Positions 26,357 to 35,057 of a stretch of DNA of 64,000 bases are shown here, piece by piece. The notes beneath the pieces are model-generated. The model was not told the DNA's origin. It worked only from the letters and a program-made list of their open reading frames with translations, and ran no database searches. Within the stretch, counting starts at the first letter, position 1. Every line of letters starts with the position of its first letter. The DNA is from Loktanella atrilutea (GTDB taxonomy: Bacteria; Pseudomonadota; Alphaproteobacteria; Rhodobacterales; Rhodobacteraceae), in contig NZ_FQUE01000009.1 in assembly GCF_900128995.1 (NCBI RefSeq), positions 88,540 through 152,539 of the forward strand, read 5' to 3'. Made by a program: the position numbers and the translations under genes.

Positions 26357-26393
26357 ATGACGGTTTTGTCGAGAGCTGGTTCCATGCTACAGA

Positions 26394-26413
26394 ACCTTAT
26401 CCGCGGATAAGGT
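26394..26413. repeat. 20-bp perfect palindrome, candidate parS site 4 upstream of parA
   Basis: ACCTTATCCGCGGATAAGGT, the shortest of the four copies, 84 bp upstream of parA and at the left edge of the putative replication origin. Confidence 0.72.
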
Positions 26414-26808
26414 CCGGCTAGGCAAACTGGTCCGCACATAAACGCCCGAAGGGGCTTCAGTGATTCGGACGCCGGGGTGATTCGGAGGACGAGATACCCT
26501 CGATTTGGGGGGACGCGAATTGGCCGATACCAACCATTGAGGGGACATTGCGTCGCTTTAGGGGGACACCATGGGCGGCCCCCTATACCAATCTCATACC
26601 GTTTCTTTCAGATTGAATTGGGAGGGGATGCTATCCACAGCGACGAATCCTTGACACAGGCCGGCAATCCAACGCTAATCAGCCACAGGTTGGCAAAAGC
26701 GTTGTTAAGACGATGCCGCGGCGAAGGTCGTAGCAAGACATGCCCGCCGGAGGTGGAACGAGGAAAAGGTCCAGTGGTCAGGCAAGGCCCTTGGGCGAGG
26801 AGCGGGTC
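26414..26808. other. Putative origin of replication between parA and the initiator gene
   Basis: A 395-bp non-coding stretch between divergent parA and the initiator. It contains a direct repeat GTGATTCGGA (26460-26469 and 26477-26486), three GGGGAC-type repeats (26509-26514, 26541-26546, 26562-26567) spaced 32 and 21 bp, an AT-richer run at about 26583-26625, and CTATCCACA (26631-26639), one base from the TTATCCACA DnaA box. This is the composition expected of a plasmid origin. No function has been shown. Confidence 0.55.
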
Positions 26809-27492
26809 ATGCAGATCAGATCAGCGGCAGGTCCGCAGGCAGGTGCCCTGAAATACGATGTGCTGACGGCGCTGCTGACGCTCGCAGCCCAAGGTTCGCC
26901 GGTTCAAGGCCGACTGGCGCTGCGGCTGTCGCTCCTGATCACCGCACGGTTCAATTGGCGGATGGGGCAGTTCTGTGTCGGCCAGCGCGAGATTGCGCGC
27001 ATGTGGGGCGTCACCGAACGGACGGCGAAACGGGACCTTGCTCAGATGCGCAATCTTGGCTGGATCAGCGTGACCATCCCCGCGGCGCGCGGCAGGGTCG
27101 CGACGCATGCCATCCATTTCGATGCGGTGCTGCCGGACACCATGCCCTACTGGACTGCGGTCGGACCGGACTTTACCGCGCGCATGACCGGCGCCGCGGC
27201 GATGCCAGAGGCAGCCGTCAGCAACGTCGTGCCACTGCGCCCTGCACCGGTCGTCACCGGCGACGACGGGATCTGGGCCGCTGCGATCCAGCGGCTTCAG
27301 CAGGATGCGCCCGCATTGTTTCAGGCGTGGTTCAGCGGTCTGCGGATGCGGACCTGCGACGGCGGGGTGCTGCGGCTGGTCGCACCGACCCGGTTCATCG
27401 CGGATTACGTCCGCAGCCACTATACCGGACACCTAATGGCCGCCTTGCTGGCCTGCGACCCGACCATCAAGCGGGTGGAGATCGAAGCCTGA
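26809..27492 (+). CDS. DnaA-like plasmid replication initiator of Rhodobacteraceae type
   Basis: 227 aa from ATG 26809 with GAGGAG 8 nt upstream; a frame extension to 26740 is unlikely. Residues ~60-90 form a winged helix-turn-helix (QREIARMWGVTERTAKRDLAQMRNLGWI). Residues ~150-227 resemble DnaA domain I, ending with IWAAAIQRLQQ, FQAWFSGLRM and LRLVAPTRFIADYVRSHY. There is no AAA+ ATPase domain. This combination matches the 'DnaA-like' replicases that define one plasmid class in Roseobacter-group bacteria. It should bind the adjacent origin. Confidence 0.85.
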   Translation: MQIRSAAGPQAGALKYDVLTALLTLAAQGSPVQGRLALRLSLLITARFNWRMGQFCVGQREIARMWGVTERTAKRDLAQMRNLGWISVTIPAARGRVATHAIHFDAVLPDTMPYWTAVGPDFTARMTGAAAMPEAAVSNVVPLRPAPVVTGDDGIWAAAIQRLQQDAPALFQAWFSGLRMRTCDGGVLRLVAPTRFIADYVRSHYTGHLMAALLACDPTIKRVEIEA

Positions 27493-27540
27493 GAGAGCCT
27501 GTCGCCTTCGTTCTGCGCCCCATTCTCCGCTCCATTGTCG

Positions 27541-28060
27541 TAGCAGCTTGATCACACGTCCTTCGTGCGTCTGCCGGATAGGGGGCTGACGGTAGACGCG
27601 CGCGACGAACATCTGCGCATTGCCGGGCTAACCCATGGACAAGAGATCGCCGTCACCCTGCGGCGCGACCTTCCGGCTGCCAACGGCGAGATCTTGGCGC
27701 GTGACGATGCGATCAGCGGCTACATCCGCGACCGCAGCCCGGCAGTGCGGTTTCCGGGGCGCGTCTACGTCCTGCCGTAGGGCGGTGACCAAGGGCTGGC
27801 GATGACGACGGTAAACCTTGATCAAGGCGATCTTAAGCTGATGCAGATGTCGGACCGCCATTTGGTCGCGGCGTGCAGGATGATCTGTTCGCACGCCCGC
27901 TGGACGTCTGGTCGGCGTTTCAATGCCGCGTGCGCGACCGAGGTCTGGCGGGGCAGCGCCACTGTGCCGGGGCAGGGGGCATGAACGTCGATGTGACGAC
28001 CCGGCTTGTGATTTCGGACGAGGCAGGGCCGCTGGCGACCGGGTTAGGGCGGTGGACGGC
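27541..28060 (+). pseudogene. Remnant of bacterial alpha-2-macroglobulin gene (frameshifted)
   Basis: Fragments recognisable as the N-terminal part of bacterial alpha-2-macroglobulin (YfhM type) run in order but in changing frames. RIAGLTHGQEIAVTLRRDLP and YIRDRSPAVRFPGRVYVLP are at ~27610-27777, MTTVNLDQGDLKLMQMSDRH at ~27802-27861, DDLFARPLDVWSAF next (frame +1), EVWRGSATVPGQG (frame back), and NVDVTTRLVISDEAGPL at ~27984-28035. The stop after YVLP and at least three frameshifts show decay. In intact genomes this periplasmic protease trap is cotranscribed with pbpC, whose remnant follows. Confidence 0.72.
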
Positions 28061-28269
28061 TTGCCGGTCACCGCGATCCAATATCGCCCCGACGGGCTCG
28101 AGGCTGATCGCCAGATGCCGGAGGGTGCCGGAGATGGCGGATACGTGGTATATCTGCCTTTGGCGTCGAAAACTAATCTTAGAACGTGGCACGTTGATAT
28201 AATGAATGGATCGAAGGGACGTGAACTTGCAAGTGCCCGGGCGTTGGTCGAGGATTTCGCGCACCGGGC

Positions 28270-28530
28270 TGATGTCGGCGGTAATCGCGATGTGCTGGTC
28301 GTAGGCTTCCACAGGACGCATGTCGCGGCGGTCTGGCGGGGACGCCCGGACGGAACGCCGGTGCCGGGGGCCTTTGGCGGCGATCTGGCCGCGCCGGTGC
28401 TGTTTAACATTTTTGCAGTCCTGCCAGCGGTCCCCCTGCCGCCACAGCCGAACGGGCGGTGACGGAAATGAATGGTCAGTTGCCGGCAGCCTTGCGCCGC
28501 TTCGTGCCGCCCGGAGAGGTCAGCGCGCTG
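28270..28530 (+). pseudogene. pbpC: Remnant of pbpC (penicillin-binding protein 1C), C-terminal part
   Basis: The segment NRDVLVVGFHRTHVAAVWRG followed by RPDGTPVPGAFGGDLAAPVLF matches the end of the PBP1C transpeptidase domain (normally ...VAVWVGRPDGTPVPG...). A frame change then gives NGQLPAALRRFVPPGE, the linker toward the C-terminal domain. The glycosyltransferase domain and most of the transpeptidase are missing. Open reading here is accidental. With the preceding alpha-2-macroglobulin remnant it is a scar of a yfhM-pbpC locus. Confidence 0.68.
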
Positions 28531-28613
28531 GAAGTGGTGGCCACGGATCTTCTGGGTGCGTCACGATCAGCGATGCGGCTCGATCGGGTCTTGTGATGGA
28601 TCGAAATCTGACG

Positions 28614-28654
28614 TTGCGTCAGCAAGTGGCGCGCTGTATTGAATACGTATGCAA
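28614..28654 (+). promoter_or_regulatory. Promoter with LacI-type operator upstream of HisD-family gene
   Basis: TTGCGT (28614-28619), 17-bp spacer, TATTGA (28637-28642), overlapped by TTGAATACGTATGCAA (28639-28654), a palindrome broken only at positions 4 and 13. The central CG and the half-site spacing are typical of LacI/GalR operators. Variants occur at 44142 and 45274. It lies 52 bp before the ATG at 28707. Confidence 0.6.
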
Positions 28655-28706
28655 GCAATATGCGCGGCCGCGTTTGACGGGCTGCAGACCGGTAAGGAAT
28701 CCTCTC

Positions 28707-29996
28707 ATGGTGCAATTCAACGATCTTCCTCGGGGCGTCACACAACTCCGGGCGCCGGCGCGCAGTGCGGCGGGGGATACCGGTTCCGTGGCGGAACTCG
28801 TGACCGAGATCCTCGACGCCGTTCGGACGCGCGGCGATGCCGCGGTGGCGGACTACGCGCGCCGTTTCGACAAGAGCGAACTTGCGGTCTTCGAGGTTAC
28901 TGACGCTGAAAGGACAGCCGCGCTGGCGGGTCTGGACCAGCAGACACGCGCCGACACGGAATTTGCCATCGCCAACGTGCGCCGTTTTGCAGAGGCGCAG
29001 CTTGCGACCATGTTGCCGCTGGAGATGGAGGCGCTGCCGGGGGTCCACATGGGGCACCGGGTGATCCCGCTGGAAACGGTCGGCTGCTACGTGCCGGGCG
29101 GGCGTTATCCACTGCTGTCGGCGCCGATCATGACGATCGTGCCGGCCAAGGTGGCCGGGGTCGATACGGTGATCGCCTGCCTGCCGCCCAATGCGCATCC
29201 GGCGATGATTGCGGGCTGCCACCTGTCCGGAGCCGACCGCATTTTCCGCATCGGCGGCGCGCAGGCGATCGCCGCGATGGCCTATGGCACCGAGACCGTG
29301 CCGCAGGTGACCAAGATCGTGGGCCCCGGCAATGCCTTTGTGAACGAGGCCAAGCGGCAGGTCTTTGGCCCCGTGGGCATCGACCAGCTTGCCGGCCCGT
29401 CGGAGATCTATGTCCTCGCCGATCACACCGGCGACGCCGAGATGATCGCCACGGACCTGCTGGCGCAGGCGGAGCATGACGTCCGGACGCGGGTGGGGCT
29501 GATCACGACGGATGCCAAGCTGGCCGCGGCGGTCGAGGCGGAGGTCAAGCGGCAACTGACCGAACTCGCGACGGCCGAGACGGCGGCGCAGGCTTGGCGT
29601 GACTACGGCGAGATCGCGGTCTGCGACAGCGAGGAGGCAATGATCGCCTATTCCGACCTCATCGCGGCGGAGCATCTGCAGGTGCACACGCAGGACGCGC
29701 AGGCCTTCGCCAAGCGGCTGCGGAACTATGGCTCGCTCTTCATCGGGGAGCTGGCGAGCGTGGTCTATTCGGACAAGTGTTCCGGCACGAACCACACGCT
29801 GCCGACGATGGCGGCGGGGCGCTATACCGGTGGGCTGTGGGTCGGCGCCTACGTCAAGATCGCGACGCACCAGTGGCTTACGCCGGAGGGCGTGAACGCG
29901 GTGGCGCCCCCCGCCGTGCGACAGAGTGCGAGCGAGGGGCTTGACGGCCACCGCCGCGCGGCGCAGCTGCGGCTGGACAGGCTTCAGGCCAGGTAG
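28707..29996 (+). CDS. Histidinol-dehydrogenase-family zinc alcohol dehydrogenase (1), HpsN-like
   Basis: 429 aa from ATG 28707 (TAAGGA upstream). It follows the HisD fold: [35 protein letters not shown], then the expected zinc and catalytic residues in [27 protein letters not shown] and the C-terminal EGLDGH. HisD-type enzymes oxidise a primary alcohol to a carboxylate via an aldehyde with NAD+. Paralogs outside his operons include sulfopropanediol 3-dehydrogenase (HpsN). No other histidine genes are near, so a catabolic role is inferred. It converges with the amidase gene with a 13-bp overlap. Confidence 0.88.
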   Translation: MVQFNDLPRGVTQLRAPARSAAGDTGSVAELVTEILDAVRTRGDAAVADYARRFDKSELAVFEVTDAERTAALAGLDQQTRADTEFAIANVRRFAEAQLATMLPLEMEALPGVHMGHRVIPLETVGCYVPGGRYPLLSAPIMTIVPAKVAGVDTVIACLPPNAHPAMIAGCHLSGADRIFRIGGAQAIAAMAYGTETVPQVTKIVGPGNAFVNEAKRQVFGPVGIDQLAGPSEIYVLADHTGDAEMIATDLLAQAEHDVRTRVGLITTDAKLAAAVEAEVKRQLTELATAETAAQAWRDYGEIAVCDSEEAMIAYSDLIAAEHLQVHTQDAQAFAKRLRNYGSLFIGELASVVYSDKCSGTNHTLPTMAAGRYTGGLWVGAYVKIATHQWLTPEGVNAVAPPAVRQSASEGLDGHRRAAQLRLDRLQAR

Positions 29997-31363
29997 GGCG
30001 GGCGTTGCACCGCGTGGTCGGTGGCCGCCTCGAAGGCGGCGCCGACCTGCAGCAGCCGGGCCTCTTCGCCATGGCGGCCGATGATTTGCAGGCCGACCGG
30101 CAGGCCGTCCACGAATTCCATGGGCACCGACAGGGCCGGGTGGCCCGTGGCGTTGAAGGGCAGGGTGCGCATTGGCGTCCAGACCGCACGACCGCCCGCG
30201 AAGGCCGAGAACGACGGGGCGGGCGTGAGTGTGGTGGCGGTGATAATGACATCGCAGGTGTCGAGCACGGTGTCGATCCCGGCCCGCAGACGCACCGCCG
30301 CGGCCCGGGCGCGGGCAACATCTTCTGACGTCAGGGCCGCGCCGGCGATCAGGCTTTGGTAGGCCATGCGCCCGGTCGGGCCGCCGGTGCCGGTGACGTC
30401 GGCGGCGTGGGTGTCCAGCGCCTCGGCGTGGATGATGACGGCGCCGGCAGCCTCCATCAGGGCGATGTCGGGCAGGGTGACCAGTGCGAACTGTGCCCCG
30501 ATCTGCGACAGGGTGGCCACCGCGTCATCGAGCCGGTCGAGGAGGGCGGGCGTGGTCTCTGACCCCTCTGCCCAGTGCCGGGCGTAGCCGACGCGCAGTC
30601 CCTGCAGGTTGCCTGACAGATCGGGCGGGGCGGTGCCGGTCAGGGCGGCGAAGACGAAGGCAGCGTCTGCGACCGTGCGGGCGATGGGGCCGAGGTGGTC
30701 GAGCCCGGGCGCGAGCGGCTGCACGCCGTCAATCGGCACCGCACCGAAAGTCGGCTTCAGCCCGACCACGCCGCAATAGGCGGCGGGACTGCGGATCGAC
30801 CCGCCGGTGTCTGTGCCGAGCGCCACGCGCACGAGCCCCGCCGCGACGGCGGCGGCAGAGCCGGAGGAGGACCCGCCGGTGATGTGGTCGGTGTGCCAGG
30901 GATTGCGGGCGGGTGGATAGGGGCCGTCCTGCGACGGGCCGACGAGGGCCAGGTCATAGGTCGCCACCATCCCCAGCGGCACGGCGCCCGCGTCCAGCAG
31001 CCGCTGCACGGCGGTGGCGGTTGTCGTGGCGGTGCGATCTGCGTGGCGCAGCGCGCCGAAGGTGACGGTGGCGCCCGCCACGTCGATCAGGTCCTTGATC
31101 GCGAAGGGGATGCCCTGCAGCGGGCCGCGGTCGATGCCCCGCGCAAAATCCGCATCGGCCTGCGCGGCAGCGGCCGTGGCGCGGTCGGCGGTCAGGTGGA
31201 CGAAGGCGCGCACCTGCGGGTCGCGGCGGGCAATCAGGTCGAGATGCGCGCGGGTCAGACGGGCGGAGGTCAGTGTGCCGTCGCGCAGGGCGGCGGCGGC
31301 TTCGGCGACGGACAGCTCCGGCAGGGCCGCGTCGGAGGTGGTTACGTCATTCTCCTGCATCAT
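29984..31363 (-). CDS. Amidase-signature hydrolase (AtzE/GatA-like)
   Basis: 459 aa. Ser-cisSer-Lys triad: K90 in [11 protein letters not shown], the cis-Ser in [15 protein letters not shown] and the nucleophile in [22 protein letters not shown]. It hydrolyses a C-N amide bond in the cytoplasm. The preceding small AtzG-like gene (17-bp overlap) suggests an AtzE-type two-subunit enzyme, as in 1-carboxybiuret hydrolase, rather than a GatA. It is the last gene of the long minus-strand operon. Confidence 0.9.
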   Translation of the reverse strand: MMQENDVTTSDAALPELSVAEAAAALRDGTLTSARLTRAHLDLIARRDPQVRAFVHLTADRATAAAAQADADFARGIDRGPLQGIPFAIKDLIDVAGATVTFGALRHADRTATTTATAVQRLLDAGAVPLGMVATYDLALVGPSQDGPYPPARNPWHTDHITGGSSSGSAAAVAAGLVRVALGTDTGGSIRSPAAYCGVVGLKPTFGAVPIDGVQPLAPGLDHLGPIARTVADAAFVFAALTGTAPPDLSGNLQGLRVGYARHWAEGSETTPALLDRLDDAVATLSQIGAQFALVTLPDIALMEAAGAVIIHAEALDTHAADVTGTGGPTGRMAYQSLIAGAALTSEDVARARAAAVRLRAGIDTVLDTCDVIITATTLTPAPSFSAFAGGRAVWTPMRTLPFNATGHPALSVPMEFVDGLPVGLQIIGRHGEEARLLQVGAAFEAATDHAVQRPPYLA

Positions 31364-31529
31364 GGTCCGGCGTGTCGTCCGGCGCCTCTGCCTTCAGGCG
31401 GCGCGTGCAGTCGTCGAGGAAGCGGGCGATGGTCAGGGCCGCATCCCGGTCCGCCGCATCCGGCGCGATGCCCCGCGCGGCGAGGGCGGCGTCGAATTGC
31501 GCCGCGGTCAGTCGGGGCCCTTCCGTCAC
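31347..31529 (-). CDS. Small AtzG-like amidase partner (DUF4089-like)
   Basis: 60 aa from GTG 31529, which overlaps the RraA-like stop (GTGA). The sequence LTAAQFDAALAARGI, then AALTIARFLDDCTRRLK, gives a single helical hairpin like the AtzG subunit that caps and stabilises AtzE amidases. It is too short to be called with certainty, but the tight overlaps on both sides and the amidase next door support it. A longer open frame to 32264 is a shadow of the RraA-like gene. Confidence 0.65.
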   Translation of the reverse strand: MTEGPRLTAAQFDAALAARGIAPDAADRDAALTIARFLDDCTRRLKAEAPDDTPDHDAGE

Positions 31530-32224
31530 GTCCGGGCCTTTTCGAAGGCGGTCCAGGCCGCTTCGAAGGCGGCGAAATCGAAGCCCTCCGCCTGGGCGGG
31601 GTCGAGGACGAGGCGCTCGGTCTCCTGCATCTTCGTGATGGCGGCAGAGAGTTGCGGCAGGACCTCCGGCGGGATGACGACGGCGCCGTGGCGGTCGGCG
31701 TGGACCAGATCGCCGGGGGCCACGGTCAGGCCGAAGACGGTGACCGGCGTGCCAATGCTGCGGACGTGGACGAAGCCGTGGCTGGGCCCGATGGACCCCG
31801 CGATGACCGGAAAGTCGGGCGCCATGTCGCCCAGGTCGCGCATGACGCCGTTGGTCAGGGCGCCGGACAGGCCGAAGCCCTTGTGGATCGTGGTGTTCAC
31901 CTCGCCCCAGTAGGCGCCGATGGCGTGGGGCACGTCCAGATCCTCGACCACCGCGAGGGACGGCTTGGGTCCATCGGCCATCGCCTTGTAATAGGCCATG
32001 CGGCGGGCGCGGATCACCTCCGGGGTTTCCGTCGGGGGCTCCACCGCGGCGATCTGCGCGGTGACGGCATAGCCCACCACGGCGCGGCTGGTGTCGGAGG
32101 CGAGGACGGTGCCGCGGGTGAAGGCGTCGAAACCCCGCTTGCCCTGCGCCACCTCGATCGCGTTGCAGACGGTGGGGGTGTCGACGCGCTGCAGCAGCGC
32201 CAGAAGGTCGGGATCGAGGGTCAT
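31526..32224 (-). CDS. RraA-family protein (HMG/CHA aldolase-like)
   Basis: 232 aa. It contains the RraA fold signature GALTNGVMRDLGDM and LVHADRHGAVVIP, the acidic and Arg residues that bind a divalent metal and pyruvate enolate in 4-hydroxy-4-methyl-2-oxoglutarate aldolases. In a catabolic operon it is more likely an aldolase or decarboxylase than an RNase E regulator. Overlaps by 4 bp with the hydrolase upstream and with the AtzG-like gene downstream. Confidence 0.88.
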   Translation of the reverse strand: MTLDPDLLALLQRVDTPTVCNAIEVAQGKRGFDAFTRGTVLASDTSRAVVGYAVTAQIAAVEPPTETPEVIRARRMAYYKAMADGPKPSLAVVEDLDVPHAIGAYWGEVNTTIHKGFGLSGALTNGVMRDLGDMAPDFPVIAGSIGPSHGFVHVRSIGTPVTVFGLTVAPGDLVHADRHGAVVIPPEVLPQLSAAITKMQETERLVLDPAQAEGFDFAAFEAAWTAFEKART

Positions 32225-32916
32225 GCATCCTCCAGCCAGCGGCGCAGGGCCGCCGTGGTGTCATCAGGTTTTTCGAGGGTCGGCAGATGCCCGGCGCCGG
32301 CGATGACGGTCAGGGTCGATCCCGGCATCAGGTCGTGCATCAGGGTGTGGCGGTGGAGGGGGCAGAGCGCGTCCTCGGCCCCGCACAGGATCAGCGCGGG
32401 GACGCGGGCGGCGCGCAGCGTGTCCTGCTGGTCGGGGCGGTCGCGCAAGGCTCTGGACTGGCGGACGAAGACCTCGGGCCCCAGCGTCAGGGCCATGTTC
32501 ATGCACAAATCGAGGATCGCGGGCTTGTCGGGGCCATCCGCCAAATAGTTCGGCTTCATCTCATCGCGCATCACCGCCGCCAGACGCCCCGCCTGCGCCG
32601 CCGCGATCTGGGGCGCGCGCATCTCCTGCACGGCGGGAGCCTCTGCCTTGGGGTTGGTGTCGAGCAGGGCGATGCGGTCGACGCGGTCGGGGGCCTGACG
32701 CAGCACCTCCATCGCGACGATGCCACCCATGGACAGCCCGCACAGGGCAAAGCGGGGCGGGGCGGCGGCCAGCACGGCGGCGGCCAGCGCCTGCACCGTG
32801 TCGTGATCCGTCACCGGCAGGACGTGCACGTCGCGCGGTCCCGACAGGGCTGTAACCTGCGGGCCGTAAAGGCGGGCGTCGCACATCATGCCGGGCAGGA
32901 GCACGAGAGGGATCAT
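32221..32916 (-). CDS. Alpha/beta-fold hydrolase
   Basis: 231 aa from ATG 32916 (ATGA overlap with the MetE-like gene). Nucleophile elbow CGLSMGG near residues 62-68, acid in CGAEDALCP and His in AGHLPTLEKP. The oxyanion strand is VLLPGMMCD. It resembles 3-oxoadipate enol-lactonase-type hydrolases in size and motif spacing. Substrate unknown; an ester, lactone or C-C bond is possible. Confidence 0.88.
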   Translation of the reverse strand: MIPLVLLPGMMCDARLYGPQVTALSGPRDVHVLPVTDHDTVQALAAAVLAAAPPRFALCGLSMGGIVAMEVLRQAPDRVDRIALLDTNPKAEAPAVQEMRAPQIAAAQAGRLAAVMRDEMKPNYLADGPDKPAILDLCMNMALTLGPEVFVRQSRALRDRPDQQDTLRAARVPALILCGAEDALCPLHRHTLMHDLMPGSTLTVIAGAGHLPTLEKPDDTTAALRRWLEDA

Positions 32917-34031
32917 GCCAGCGCCGCCCCCTCCGCAATGGCGGCGAGCTTGGCGTAGGCAATGTCGGGATCGACCGCGCCGAAACCCGCGAAGGTGCCG
33001 AAGCCGCAGTCGCTGCCGGCGATCACCCTGTCGTGGCCGACGATGTCGGTGAAGCGCTGCAAGCGCTGCGCGACCAGCATTGGGTGTTCGACGAAGTTCG
33101 TCGTGGTGTCCACGACGCCGGGAACCAGCACCTTGTCGTCGGGGATTTCCGTCGCGCGGTCGCGGAACACGGTCCATTCGTGGGCGTGGCGGGGGTTCGA
33201 GGTCTCGAACAGCAGATACTGGGCCTTGGCGGACATGAGGGTGCCGAACATGCGATCCATGGGGATGTCGCAGACGTGCGGGCCTTCGTAATTGCCCCAG
33301 CAGATGTGGATGCGGACCTTTTCGGCCGGGATGTCGCGCAGGGCGTGGTTCAGGGCGTCGACGTGCGACTGCGCGACCTTCACGAATTCCGCCTCGGACA
33401 GGTCGTTGAACAGCATGTGCCGCGACAGGGCGAGGTCGGGACAGTCCAGTTGGAGGTCCAGACCGGCGGCGACGATGGTTTCGTATTCCGTCTTCATCGC
33501 GTCCGCGAGGGCGGCGAGGTAGGCGTCGCGGGTGGCGTAATATTCGTTCTGCAGGAACAGCGAGATCACGCCGGGAGAGGCGGCGTTCATGAAGCCGCGC
33601 CGCGCACCATGCTCTGCCATCGCGGCCTCGAGGTTGGCGATGTCCTTTTCCAGCTCGCCCTGACCCTTGGACCTGACCTCGCCCACGCAGACCGGGCGGG
33701 CGTATTTGGGCGTGCCGCCTTCCGCCGCGACGCGCTTGAGGAAGCTCGGAAACAGCTTGAGGTCGGCGGGGGCGTTGCGGGGGCCGTCGCCGGCAAAGCC
33801 GGTGTAGCGGTCTTTGACGTAAGTGGCATAGCTGATCTTCGACGTCTCGCCGTCGGACACGATGTCGATCCCCGCGGCGACCTGCTTGCGCACGGTTTCC
33901 GCCACCGCCGCGGTCATGGCGGCATCGAAGGCGGCGGCGTCGTAGGGCTCCTCGCGCTCGCGGGCGAAGATGAAATCCACGACCTTTTGCGTGCGGGGGA
34001 GGGAGCCGGTGTGGGTGGTCAGCACGGGCAT
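32913..34031 (-). CDS. MetE C-terminal-like zinc methyl/alkyl transferase (EaCoMT-like)
   Basis: 372 aa, a single TIM-barrel like the catalytic half of cobalamin-independent methionine synthase. Start motif TTHTGSLPRT. Zinc ligands fit H and C in RIHICWGNYEGP, E in LLFETSNP and C in AGSDCGFGTF. There is no N-terminal half or folate site, as in epoxyalkane:coenzyme M transferase and related proteins. It should activate a thiolate for alkyl transfer, which suggests the substrate or an intermediate involves a thiol or a methyl group. This is inference. Confidence 0.85.
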   Translation of the reverse strand: MPVLTTHTGSLPRTQKVVDFIFAREREEPYDAAAFDAAMTAAVAETVRKQVAAGIDIVSDGETSKISYATYVKDRYTGFAGDGPRNAPADLKLFPSFLKRVAAEGGTPKYARPVCVGEVRSKGQGELEKDIANLEAAMAEHGARRGFMNAASPGVISLFLQNEYYATRDAYLAALADAMKTEYETIVAAGLDLQLDCPDLALSRHMLFNDLSEAEFVKVAQSHVDALNHALRDIPAEKVRIHICWGNYEGPHVCDIPMDRMFGTLMSAKAQYLLFETSNPRHAHEWTVFRDRATEIPDDKVLVPGVVDTTTNFVEHPMLVAQRLQRFTDIVGHDRVIAGSDCGFGTFAGFGAVDPDIAYAKLAAIAEGAALA

Positions 34032-34034
34032 GGG

Positions 34035-35033
34035 TCAGCCTTTCCAGGTCGGGCCGGCAGGGTCGGCGGTGGCGACGACGTGGAACAGCGAGGCTTCGCC
34101 CGTCATCGACGGCACGGCGGTGTGGGGCAGGTGGGCTGGCACGCTCATCGTGTCGCCGGGGGCGAGGGTGGCGGCGCCGCCGTCCCAGGTCACGCGCCAG
34201 TGGCCGCGCATCGGCATGAGGACCGAAGGCACGTCGTGACTGTGCATCTCTTCGGTCGCGGATCCGCGGGTCAGGAAACCGACCTCGAACCCCGGGCGGT
34301 CGGGCAGCATGCCGTTTTCGCCGATCACGAGGGCGGGTTTCTTCTGCGCCATCGCCATCATGTCCCAGTAGCGGGCGACGTGGCGCGGCACGACGTCGGC
34401 GGCCTGAGGCTCGGGGTAGTCGGCCAGCTGCGCGTCGGTCAGGGTCGGCATCGGCTTCACGCCCTCGGGCAGGGTCTGGCCCTTTTTGCTATCGTAGAGC
34501 TTCCCGTTCTCGCCCAGCACGAGGCCATGGGCGGCGGCGTCCTCGATTACCTGCGGCGCCCAGATCACGCCGCCGCCGGCATCGTCGCCGCCCAGCACGG
34601 CCATGATCATGCCGTAGTCGGTGCCGATGTTCTCGAACCCGCGGAAGATGCCGGTGGGGATGTTGATGATATCGCCTTCCTCCAACACGACCTCTCCCGC
34701 ATTGCCCCAGCGGCCCCAGAAGAACCGCCAGCGGCCCGAGAGGACGAAGAACACCTCTGCCGTGCGGTGGCTGTGCAGCGAGTTCCGGCATTTCGGCGGC
34801 TGGCCCGCGGCGCCGATGTTGAAACCGTGCGGGATCGTGATGTGGACGTGCTGGTCGGTGGATTCCGACACGCCACCGCCGATGATGGTAAAGTTCTCTT
34901 TCTGGTCGGACCCGGGCGTATGGGCGTCGATGAAGGCGGTCTTGCAGGGCTGCAGATCGCCGTAGCGAACGATGCGGGCCTCCATCTCGGCGGCGGTGAT
35001 CGTGGCGGGGCGGGCGGCGGTGGCGGTTGTCAT
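34035..35033 (-). CDS. Bicupin protein (gentisate-dioxygenase-like fold)
   Basis: 332 aa with two cupin barrels. The first (about residues 85-150) has CRNSLHSHRTAEVFFVLSG with H, H and E ligands. The second (about 255-315) has EEMHSHDVPSVLMPMRGHW. It could be a ring-cleaving or other metal-dependent dioxygenase, or an isomerase. Metal and substrate cannot be assigned. 3 bp upstream of the MetE-like gene. Confidence 0.82.
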   Translation of the reverse strand: MTTATAARPATITAAEMEARIVRYGDLQPCKTAFIDAHTPGSDQKENFTIIGGGVSESTDQHVHITIPHGFNIGAAGQPPKCRNSLHSHRTAEVFFVLSGRWRFFWGRWGNAGEVVLEEGDIINIPTGIFRGFENIGTDYGMIMAVLGGDDAGGGVIWAPQVIEDAAAHGLVLGENGKLYDSKKGQTLPEGVKPMPTLTDAQLADYPEPQAADVVPRHVARYWDMMAMAQKKPALVIGENGMLPDRPGFEVGFLTRGSATEEMHSHDVPSVLMPMRGHWRVTWDGGAATLAPGDTMSVPAHLPHTAVPSMTGEASLFHVVATADPAGPTWKG

Positions 35034-35057
35034 GGGATGCTCCTGAGAGTGATGCGG

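Noticed and set aside
26809..27492. Chromosomal dnaA
   Set aside because: No AAA+ or domain IV DNA-binding region; 227 aa only; winged helix at the N-terminus.
27923..28462. 179-codon frame as a real gene
   Set aside because: Only the last ~60 codons resemble PBP1C and the frame changes before and after; it is better explained as a pbpC remnant.
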